Of a stretch of DNA of 64,000 nt, positions 55,020-62,845 are shown piece after piece; within the stretch, counting starts at the first letter, position 1; each line of letters begins with the position of its first letter. The position numbers and the translations under genes are program-made. The notes beneath the pieces were generated by a model. That model saw only the letters and a program-made list of their open reading frames with translations, ran no database searches and had not been told where the DNA came from. Source of the stretch: CAWFZT01 sp963820415 (lineage in GTDB: Bacteria > Chloroflexota > Anaerolineae > Anaerolineales > Anaerolineaceae); contig CAWFZT010000006.1 of NCBI GenBank assembly GCA_963820415.1, positions 1,116,001 through 1,180,000 of the forward strand, given 5' to 3'.

Positions 55020-56282
55020 CTACCTCCACCCGTTCCCCGGCAGGCTTGCCGGATAAAGATTTGCTTGCTGGTATTTGAGGGTGAGGATTAGGCCCAGTGC
55101 GACCGCCTGCAAAAGGATGGCCAGGATGAACGGCAGCCTGGGAAAGACAATGTACAGCACTCCTGCCAGTGGACCGGCTGCCAGGCTGAAGAAAGTGCTC
55201 AACGCCGTTCCGGCTGAAAAGACCTGGGCGCGCCGCTGGTCTTCGACGATGTTGGCCCAGTAAGTCTGGTTGGCCGGCTGGAATAAAACGAGGCTGATTG
55301 CCCCCAGGAAGGTGGACAGGATGGCAAACCAGATGGTCCCCGCCGGGGAGGTCACGAAAAATAAAGCGGAAGCCAGCCACAGCGCCTGTCCTGCCACTAG
55401 GTTGTTGAGCACAGAGGCCGGCTGGCTGCGGCGATTGAGCAGAAAGATCAGCCCCATGGTAGTCAGAGCAGCCACAAAAGGCAAAAAGGCAATGGACGGT
55501 TTTGGCAGCCCGACGCCTTGGCTGTCAGTCAAATAGATCATGGCATAGGTGGCCCACATGGTCGTGTTGAAAGTCACCAGGGTGCGTACACCCAGGAAAA
55601 TGCGTATGCGGCTGTCTTTAGCAATGGACGCCACCGTTCTGGCATAATCGCCAGCAATTTCTGCCAGGGGCTGGCTGGCGGTAGCGGCCATCCTTTCTTT
55701 GCCAATGCTGGTCTCGTGCAGGGTGAGCTGACGGTAAAGAGGATTGACGAGGTTGGTGATGGTACAGGCGATCATAATAATCCGGCCGGCGGCAACGATG
55801 CCTAACTGCCCGACCAGCAAGCCGGCCACCGGGGCGAGCAGGCTGGCTGCCGCGTAAGCGAACTGCAGCATATTGAACACCGCCGGGCGGTGCTCCACCG
55901 GCACATCTTCGACGAACAGGCATTGAAAAGCCGGCATGACCATGTTGATAAAACCACTGATAAAGCGTCCAACCAGGAAATACCAGGGATTGTTCGCAAT
56001 GGCGTATATAAAAAATGGCACGGCCCAGCAAATAATATCAACCACGACCAGGACGCGTTTGCGCCCGAAGCGGTCCGCAATATATCCTCCTAAAAAAGAG
56101 CTGACAAGCTGGGTCAGGATGAAAACGCTGGCCAGCAGCCCCACCTGGAGATCACTGGCTCCCAGGGCCAGCATATACAGCGGCAGGTAGATATCAGCCC
56201 ATTGGAAGGTGATGGCAGATACGCCTTCGGTGAGCACGATCACCCGGGCGTTGCCCTTTACGTTTGAAAACGGGCCTGGCAT
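55020..56282 (-). CDS. MFS transporter
   Basis: 420 residues, twelve membrane helices. The loop ADRFGRKRVLVVVDIICWAV after helix 2 and VPVEHRPAVFNMLQFAYAAA are MFS features. Substrate unknown; position between URO-D-like genes and GH29 suggests uptake of the same compound. Starts 6 bases after the fused URO-D/MFS gene. Confidence 0.82.
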   Translation of the reverse strand: MPGPFSNVKGNARVIVLTEGVSAITFQWADIYLPLYMLALGASDLQVGLLASVFILTQLVSSFLGGYIADRFGRKRVLVVVDIICWAVPFFIYAIANNPWYFLVGRFISGFINMVMPAFQCLFVEDVPVEHRPAVFNMLQFAYAAASLLAPVAGLLVGQLGIVAAGRIIMIACTITNLVNPLYRQLTLHETSIGKERMAATASQPLAEIAGDYARTVASIAKDSRIRIFLGVRTLVTFNTTMWATYAMIYLTDSQGVGLPKPSIAFLPFVAALTTMGLIFLLNRRSQPASVLNNLVAGQALWLASALFFVTSPAGTIWFAILSTFLGAISLVLFQPANQTYWANIVEDQRRAQVFSAGTALSTFFSLAAGPLAGVLYIVFPRLPFILAILLQAVALGLILTLKYQQANLYPASLPGNGWR

Positions 56283-56288
56283 TTCAGT

Positions 56289-58610
56289 TCACCCGTGCAA
56301 CCCGGGTTGGGGATTGTGGCGCGGCTCACGCACCCAGGCGGCGTAGAGCAGGCCGCCCAGGACTGACACTACCAGGGCTACCAGGAACATGGGTGGATAT
56401 CCCACCAGGGTGGCCAGCCAGCCGCCGAGGATGGGCGACAGCGTTTTTGCTGGCGCCAGCAGGGTATTGGTCAGGCCGATGTAGGTCGGGCGGTCTTCAG
56501 GGGCGCAGAACTCCAGGATGATGTTCATCCCGGAGACCATATCGGCGGCCATCCCCGCTCCCAGCAGGGCAAAAGCCACGTACAACCAGGCCGGAGAAGA
56601 GGCCATCCAGGCCGCTACCGCCGCCAGCGCCATGGCGAAGGCCCCCAGCATCAGCACCAGCTTGTGGCCGCGCCGGTCGCCCAGGTTTCCCAGCAGCAGG
56701 TTCATCAGAGCCTGGCTGCCTACCAGCACCGCCGTCAGCGCGCCGGCCTCCGCCCCGCCCAGGGAGAAGCGTTCTACCCCATAAACCATGAAGAAGCCGG
56801 CCGCCATACCGCCTAGGTTGGCCACCGAGCGGCCGATCAAAAAATGCACGTAGTTCCTGTCACGCCGCAGTACGCCGGGAAGCTGGCGAAAGTAGTTGAC
56901 CAACCCAATGGTCGGCTTGAAAGTAGGACTGACCGGTTCACGGTTAGACGCCAGGCCAAACCAGGAAATGAGCATGGCCGCCGATGTGATCAGGAAACAC
57001 AGGGCGAAATTGTCCGGGAACGGTTTCCCGACCAGGATGCGCCCGGCTACGTATGCCCCGGCGATGCCCATGAAGGCTCCCAGGCTGTTCGAGACTCCCG
57101 ACCACAGGCCGCGATGGCTGACCGGGATGACCTTGGCAATCAGGTCGTACCAGGCCGGGGTACACACGCCGTTTCCCGCCGCCGTGGTCGCCAGGAGCAA
57201 GAAGAAAGCCACCAGGGTGAGGGTTGGCGAAGGTTTGGCCAGCAGCCACAGCACCAGGCTGATCCATAGGAACGGCGTCCTTTCCGCCAGCCCGCCGACC
57301 AGCTTGACAAAAGGCAGTTTGCGTCGCAGGCTCTCGGCAAAGTTGGCCGTCAGGAGCTGTGGGAGAAGAAAACCCAGGCTGTAGGTGGCCGGGATCAGCC
57401 CGATCAGCAGTTTCGAAGGGGTGAGATGGCTGACCAGCAGGGGCATGATGGTAGACTGTGAGACGAGGGTGAAGCCAAACGAGTAAAACGACAGGTCCAG
57501 AGCGTTTACGGCAAAGTTCCAACGGAAATTGGATTCGACCTGGCGTTGGAATTCTAATTCTTCCGTCATGAAGCAGAACTCTTTCTCCTCCGCCGCAAAC
57601 TTGAGAGGCGCCTGGCAAAAAGCCATAAAAACTTCATCCGGCACGCCAGCCGGCACCTCGCACCCGGCGCTGAGCATGTAGGCCGAGCCCCGGGCAGTTT
57701 GCAGGCAGTGCAGCGCCGATCGCTCGCAGCTTACCGGGCTGGCCTGAAGAATATCTGCGACCGGGTTCAGGTTTCCCTTGTAACATTTCCCGGCCGGCTG
57801 ATAGACCTGCCGAGCAGCCGCCAGATCAACCAGGTGATCCACATTGAACAAATCGGCTCCCGAGCGGACCATATCTGCCAGCAGGTGGGTCGTCTTTCCG
57901 CAAATATGCAGCTTTACCAGGCCGCCGGCCTGGTGGATGGCAGCGCAAACGCGCTGCTCATAGGGCAGAACAAATTCTCGGAACATCCTGGCTGAAACCA
58001 GTGAAGCCGCCGCGTCCCCGGCCCCGATCATTGGAGCGCTGGCTTCGAGTTGTAAACGGGAGAACTCAATTACCAATTCGGTGAGGAATTCCAGGATGCG
58101 GTGCGCCAATCCAGGATCTTCGAGCAGCATGAGCATGAATTGAGACACCCCGCACAGCGAACAGGCTTCGGCAAAGGGCATGTCCACCCAACCTAATACC
58201 AGGCATTCGTCGCCCACGGCCTCCACCATCTCACGGATAGCCAGCGCACGGTCGGCTGCACGCGTTTTCGAATCCGCCAGGTCGGGTTTCTTCAGAATTT
58301 TTAAGCTATCATCCGAGGTAATGACCGGCCAGGCAAGATAAGGCGTTTTATCTTCCGGGTAGACCATCTCTCCCCCCAGGTCCGCAGAGAGCCGGAAAGC
58401 ATCGCTGCAGGCAGTGATCGCATCCACGCCAAACCTATCCCGCATCATCAGTTGGGCTTCTGCCAACACATGGCCATTGGTAGCAAACAGCCGGTAAGGG
58501 ACCTTGAAGCGGTCGGCAGCCATGAACATCAGTAATGGGAATACTGGCGTCCGGTCAACCGGTTCACCGTGTATCGCGGCCAGAGTTCTTTCTTTGCTGC
58601 TCAAAACCAT
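56289..58610 (-). CDS. Fusion of URO-D/MtaA-like domain and MFS transporter
   Basis: 773 residues in one frame. Residues 1 to about 340 are a complete URO-D/MtaA-like domain with zinc motif KLHICGK (His235, Cys237) and a normal C-terminal LSAGCEVPAGVPDEVF. Residues about 348-773 are a twelve-helix MFS protein (NALDLSFYSFGFTLVSQSTI on). At the joint, Met348 is preceded by a GGCGGAGGAGAAAGAG stretch that looks like a ribosome-binding site, and one alternative frame would stop at a TGA overlapping that ATG as ATGA. So the ancestral form was probably two coupled genes; the present fusion could be real or made by a small indel. Confidence 0.72.
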   Translation of the reverse strand: MVLSSKERTLAAIHGEPVDRTPVFPLLMFMAADRFKVPYRLFATNGHVLAEAQLMMRDRFGVDAITACSDAFRLSADLGGEMVYPEDKTPYLAWPVITSDDSLKILKKPDLADSKTRAADRALAIREMVEAVGDECLVLGWVDMPFAEACSLCGVSQFMLMLLEDPGLAHRILEFLTELVIEFSRLQLEASAPMIGAGDAAASLVSARMFREFVLPYEQRVCAAIHQAGGLVKLHICGKTTHLLADMVRSGADLFNVDHLVDLAAARQVYQPAGKCYKGNLNPVADILQASPVSCERSALHCLQTARGSAYMLSAGCEVPAGVPDEVFMAFCQAPLKFAAEEKEFCFMTEELEFQRQVESNFRWNFAVNALDLSFYSFGFTLVSQSTIMPLLVSHLTPSKLLIGLIPATYSLGFLLPQLLTANFAESLRRKLPFVKLVGGLAERTPFLWISLVLWLLAKPSPTLTLVAFFLLLATTAAGNGVCTPAWYDLIAKVIPVSHRGLWSGVSNSLGAFMGIAGAYVAGRILVGKPFPDNFALCFLITSAAMLISWFGLASNREPVSPTFKPTIGLVNYFRQLPGVLRRDRNYVHFLIGRSVANLGGMAAGFFMVYGVERFSLGGAEAGALTAVLVGSQALMNLLLGNLGDRRGHKLVLMLGAFAMALAAVAAWMASSPAWLYVAFALLGAGMAADMVSGMNIILEFCAPEDRPTYIGLTNTLLAPAKTLSPILGGWLATLVGYPPMFLVALVVSVLGGLLYAAWVREPRHNPQPGLHG

Positions 58611-58624
58611 GGAGAATTGAATCC

Positions 58625-58790
58625 TTAATTGCCACTTGAGTGTCGAACGATAATCTCAATCGGCAGAATGATCTCCTGATACTGCGGAGGAGCTTGCCCG
58701 GCGATGCGAGCAAGCAGTAATTCGGTGGCCTGTTTGCTCATTTCATAAGCAGGCTGTGGATTCCGGGAATTGTCGGAATCTTTAAGATTC
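58625..58790 (-). pseudogene. Remnant of a LacI-family regulator (C-terminus only)
   Basis: The minus frame ends QPAYEMSKQATELLLARIAG, QAPPQYQEIILPIEIIVRHS SGN and a stop at 58625. This is the C-terminal end of LacI/GalR proteins (QPxxEMGxxAxELLLxRI...LPxELVVRxSS). The frame upstream has no start and runs into the MFS gene, so DNA-binding and most ligand-binding parts are gone. A sugar-responsive repressor once sat here, supporting a sugar-utilisation role for the neighbours. Confidence 0.7.
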
Positions 58791-58812
58791 CCCAGGCCAC
58801 CAGGCCGGACGT

Positions 58813-60061
58813 TTACAATTGGGCGGGTTTGGCAGCCGGCTGTTCCTGCCCGGCCTCTCGGGCGCTAGGGTCTTTCAACCAGAAAGCCACCACCACGCAC
58901 ACCAGCAGCAGGCCGACCGAGAGCAGCAGCGCCGGGGTGAAGGCGCCATCCGGCGTGCGCATGGCTTCCATGATGTAGACAAAGACCACCGAAACCTGGC
59001 CAAACAGCGCGATCAGCCCGTTCGAGGTGCCTTCCGGGGTTGGGTAGGTGATTTCCGCCACGTACTGCATCCCAACCGGGTTGGCGCTTACCATGAAAAA
59101 GCCGATGGAAAAAGCAGATACGATCAACCAGAAAAAATCGGTGGAAAAAGCCATCCCCACCAGGCCGGGTACGGCAAAAAGGACGCCCAGCATGATGAAA
59201 ATTTGCCGTTTATGCAGTTTATCCGAGGCGGTGGACAGGATAAACGCCCCAATGATCCCGCCCACCAGCAGCACCGCCCCTACCGTGCCTGCCTGGGTGG
59301 GAGTGAAACCGCGCGGGCGCAGGATATCTTCCACCCAGGTCGAAATACCGTTGAAGACGCCCATGGCAATAAAATAAATGAATACGAACATCCAGAAACG
59401 CGGCACTTTGAGGGCGTGCTTGAGGCCGTCCAGCATCAGGGCGCGCTCTTCCATCCCGGCCGGGCAGGGCGGAGTGGGTGGATTCTCGCGGGCGAAGGCC
59501 AGGAACAACAGCGCCGAGAGGCCTGCCAGCGCGCCGTATACCAACTGCACGTTGGGAATAGACATCGACAAAATGAGCGTAGGAGTAAGCGCCATACCCA
59601 GGGCAATCCCAATCAGAGGTGGCGATAGTCGCCAGCCCTACCGCTGTGGCGCGTTCCTCCACGGCAAACCATTTCGCCGCCACCTTGGTCCAGGCGTTCA
59701 TCATAAAAGGTTGGGCGATGCCAAGTCCAATCGTGCTCAACAGCACCAGGTTGTAGTTAGGGCCAGCCAACCCGCGTAAGATCGCGCAGATGCCCATCAG
59801 GACTGCCCCAATGCTGACCCCAATCCGGAAACCGTAGGTGTCGATCACCCAGGAAACCGGGATAGACAGAGGAATAAAGACAATCATGAAGGTCATTGCC
59901 AGCAGGCCGATCTTCAGGTCAGATACGCCATAATAGAGGGCCGCCGGCCCGGTGATGGGGGCATAGGTGATCCACAACACCTGGATGGCGAGGTTGACGA
60001 ACATAAAGACTGCCAACACCACCCAGCGGTAACCGTAAACCTTGAATTTCTGCTCTGGCAT
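58813..60061 (-). CDS. MFS transporter, frame-disrupted
   Basis: N-terminal half from MPEQKFKVYGYRWVVLAVFM through KWFAVEERATAVGLATIAT is in one frame; the second half from ALGMALTPTLILSMSIPNVQ to KDPSAREAGQEQP is in another. The break is at about 59615-59620 (sense ACCTCTGATTGGG); removing one base joins ATLIGIALGMALTP, giving about 415 residues with twelve helices. 102 bases after the glycyl radical enzyme gene, so it may carry that enzyme's substrate. Confidence 0.72.
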
Positions 60062-60163
60062 GCGCGTTGCTCCTCTTCGTAGAGATTTCTAATCTATGTA
60101 ATTAACCCCGCTGTGCGTAAAAGTGTTCACCTGTGGCTCTTCCAGGCATCTGCCAGGACCGGC

Positions 60164-62539
60164 CTACCCGAAGGATTGGTGTTCGGTGCGGGAGATGATT
60201 TCGTCCTGCAGGGCTTCGCTCAGGTTGCAGAAGTAATCGCTGTAGCCGGCCACGCGCACGATCAGGTTGCGATACTGGTCAGGGTCCTGCTTGGCAGCCC
60301 GCAGGGTGGCCGCATCGACCACGTTGAACTGGATGTGGTGGCCGTCCAGCCGGAAGTAAGCCCGCACTAGGGCAACCAGTTTGTCCAGGTCGTCGTCGTC
60401 TTGCAGCAGCGCCGGGGAAAATTTTTGGTTGAGCAGCGTGCCGCCGGTGCGGGCGTGGTCCATCTTGGCGACCGACTTGAGCACCGCCGTAGGACCGCGC
60501 CGGTCGGCGCCCTGGACAGGCGAAACCCCTTCAGAAAGCGGCTCCCAGGCGTGCCGTCCATCCGGCATAGCGCCTGTCACCGAACCGAAATAGACGTGCA
60601 CGGTGGTCGGCAGCAGGTTGATGTGGTATTCACCCCCGCGGGTATTCTTGCGCCCATCCACGGCGTTGAAATAGACCTCAAAAACCGAGCGCATCACATC
60701 GTCGGCCCGGTCGTCGTCATTGCCGTAGCGCGGGGTCTTGTGCAGCAAGGTCTGGCGCAGGCCTTCCTGCCCGGCAAAGTTATCCGCCAGCGCCGCCAGC
60801 AGGTCGCCCATCGCCAGCGTTTTATGCTCGTACACATGATGCTGGATGGCGGACAACTCATCCGTGATCGAGCCCAACCCGACGCCCTGGATATATGAGG
60901 TGTTGTAACGCGCCCCCCCATCGTGATAATCTTTGCCGTTAGTAATGCAGTCATCGATCAGCAGGGACAGGAAGGGGGCCGGCATATAACGGGCGTAAAG
61001 TCGCTCGATCAGGTTGTTGCCGCGCACCTTGACGTCGATGAAGTAATTCACCTGCTTCTCGAACGCTTCAAAAAGCCTTGAGAAAGACTGGAACTGGCCC
61101 GGGTCGCCGCCCGGAGCGTCCAGGCCAATCTTCTTACCGCTACGCGGGTCCACCCCGTTATGCAGGGTAATTTCCAGCACCTTGGGCAGGTTGAAGTAGC
61201 CGGTCAGGTTATAGTTTTCCTTGCCGAAGGCGCCCACCTCAACGCAGCCGCTCGACCCGCCGTTGCGCGCGTCCACCAGGGATTTGCCCATGCGCACCAG
61301 CTCCTGCACGATCAGATCGTGGTTGAAGATCGAGGGCTGCCCATATCCGGTGCGAATAATGCGGGCCGCGCGCTGGATGAAGCGGTCGGGATTCTTTTTG
61401 CTGACCTGGATTGAAGAGCTGGGCTGCAGCAGGCGCATCTCTTCGATCACGTCCAACAGCAGGTAGGTGACCTCGTTGACCCCATCCGAGCCATCTTCGC
61501 GCACGCCGCCCAGGTTGATCTGGGCAAAGTCGGTATAGGTGCCGCTCTCGGCGGCAGTCACGCCCACCTTGGGCGGAGCAGGCTGGTTGTTGAACTTGAT
61601 CCAGAAGCACTGCAGCAGCTCTTCGGCCTGGGCCCGGGAGAGGGTACCATCCGCCAGGCCCTGCTGGTAGAACGGATTAAGGTGCTGATCCAGACGGCCC
61701 GGGTTGAAGGCGTCCCAAGTGTTCAGCTCGGTCGTCACCCCCAGGTGAACGAACCAGTAATACTGCAGCGCCTCCCAAAAATCGCGCGGGGCGTGGGCCG
61801 GCACGTGCGAGCAAACCTCGGCAATGCGCTCCAGCTCCTGCCGGCGCTGGGGGTCCTGCTCGGCCTGCGCCAGGGCGCGCGCCTGCTCGGCGTGGCGGGC
61901 AGCGAAGCGCACCAATGCGCCGGCGCAGATCGCCATGGCCTTCAGCTCTTCCTGCCGGGCGTATGCCTGGGAGTCGTTCAGGTAATCCAGCCTGTCCAGG
62001 CTGGCCTGGATTTCCTGCTGAAAATCCAGCATGCCTTTGCGATAAATTTTATTATCCAGAACGGTATGCCCAGGCGAGCGCTGTTCCATGAACTCGGTGA
62101 AGATGCCGGCTTCGTAGGCCGCTATCCATTCCACGGTCATCTCCTGAAAGAGCAGCTCGCGCATCGTCCGCCCCTGCCAGAAGGGGATGATTTTCTCCTG
62201 GTACACCTGGCTAGCCTGGGGCTTGACTTTGAAGGAAATTTTGGGGCGCGAATCGATGATTTCCAGGTCGGTCAGGGAATGGCAGCACAACTCCGGGTAG
62301 GTGGGGGCGGCTTGCGGCTGCGGGCCTTTTTCACCCACAAGCAGCTCACCCGGGTTGATGCAGATGGCCTTGTGCTCCATCAGGTACTGGAAAACCCGCG
62401 CCCGCTGCACGGGAATGGAAACCAGGCTGTGTTCCTGCTGGTAAAATTCTGTGATCAACTCAGCCCGCTCGGTGGAAAGAGTGGGGACGGCTTCAAGGCT
62501 CTGCTGGCGTAATCGCACGACGCGTGGAGTGCTGGACAT
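60164..62539 (-). CDS. hypD: Glycyl radical enzyme, trans-4-hydroxy-L-proline dehydratase (HypD) type
   Basis: 791 residues. Active-site Cys432 and Glu434 in GGSSGCVEVGAFGKENYNLT; radical glycine Gly765 in VRVAGYSDYF near the C-terminus. Segments such as GELLVGEKG, APTYPELCCHSLTDLE, EWIAAYEAGIFTEFMEQRSP, ELNTWDAFNPGRLDQHLNPF and NNQPAPPKVGVT follow Clostridioides HypD closely, rather than pyruvate formate-lyase or choline TMA-lyase. Would convert hydroxyproline to pyrroline-5-carboxylate under anaerobic conditions. It needs a radical-SAM activase; none is present in the window. Preceded by palindromic element copy C. Confidence 0.82.
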   Translation of the reverse strand: MSSTPRVVRLRQQSLEAVPTLSTERAELITEFYQQEHSLVSIPVQRARVFQYLMEHKAICINPGELLVGEKGPQPQAAPTYPELCCHSLTDLEIIDSRPKISFKVKPQASQVYQEKIIPFWQGRTMRELLFQEMTVEWIAAYEAGIFTEFMEQRSPGHTVLDNKIYRKGMLDFQQEIQASLDRLDYLNDSQAYARQEELKAMAICAGALVRFAARHAEQARALAQAEQDPQRRQELERIAEVCSHVPAHAPRDFWEALQYYWFVHLGVTTELNTWDAFNPGRLDQHLNPFYQQGLADGTLSRAQAEELLQCFWIKFNNQPAPPKVGVTAAESGTYTDFAQINLGGVREDGSDGVNEVTYLLLDVIEEMRLLQPSSSIQVSKKNPDRFIQRAARIIRTGYGQPSIFNHDLIVQELVRMGKSLVDARNGGSSGCVEVGAFGKENYNLTGYFNLPKVLEITLHNGVDPRSGKKIGLDAPGGDPGQFQSFSRLFEAFEKQVNYFIDVKVRGNNLIERLYARYMPAPFLSLLIDDCITNGKDYHDGGARYNTSYIQGVGLGSITDELSAIQHHVYEHKTLAMGDLLAALADNFAGQEGLRQTLLHKTPRYGNDDDRADDVMRSVFEVYFNAVDGRKNTRGGEYHINLLPTTVHVYFGSVTGAMPDGRHAWEPLSEGVSPVQGADRRGPTAVLKSVAKMDHARTGGTLLNQKFSPALLQDDDDLDKLVALVRAYFRLDGHHIQFNVVDAATLRAAKQDPDQYRNLIVRVAGYSDYFCNLSEALQDEIISRTEHQSFG

Positions 62540-62767
62540 TTGGAAACTCCTCTTACCGCTAAATCCAACCTGTGGCGTGAGACAAGGATTGACTTATTGG
62601 GATTTACCGTGGAGGTCCCGTATTTTGGGTGTGAGCGTGCGTAGCACGCTCACACCCAAAATCTGGGAGTTCACCACGGCTATTCCCAAAGAACACAAGG
62701 ATTTCGCGCTTATTTTATCATAATTGGCATTGCATTGATCACGCAAGATTTTATTTGATTTCAAAAC
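62540..62767. other. Spacer upstream of the glycyl radical enzyme gene
   Basis: Holds the third long palindromic element and AT-rich sequence that should contain the promoter. I could not pick out a convincing -35/-10 pair. Confidence 0.4.
62597..62695. repeat. Long palindromic element, copy C
   Basis: Perfect 19-bp stem ATTTTGGGTGTGAGCGTGC (62622-62640) and its complement (62644-62662) with loop gta. Outer arms ttgggatttaccgtgg and ttcaccacggctattccc are near-identical to copy A. Located 58 bases upstream of the glycyl radical enzyme start. Confidence 0.87.
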
Positions 62768-62806
62768 AACTTAAATATTCGGAGTTCAACTCCGAATATT
62801 CAAGTT
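62768..62806 (-). terminator. Stem-loop after the membrane glycosyltransferase-like gene
   Basis: AACTTAAATATTCGGAGTT (62768-62786) and AACTCCGAATATTCAAGTT (62788-62806) pair over 18 of 19 bases around a single-base loop. On the minus strand it follows the gene's stop by about 40 bases and is succeeded by GTTTTG. Confidence 0.55.
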
Positions 62807-62845
62807 ATGCTTTTATCCCTGGATCGCAGAAAAATCCAGCCCGTA

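Noticed and set aside
62781..62793. GGAGTTCAACTCC looking like a tRNA T-arm
   Set aside because: It is the tip of a 19-bp hairpin; no acceptor, D or anticodon arms surround it.
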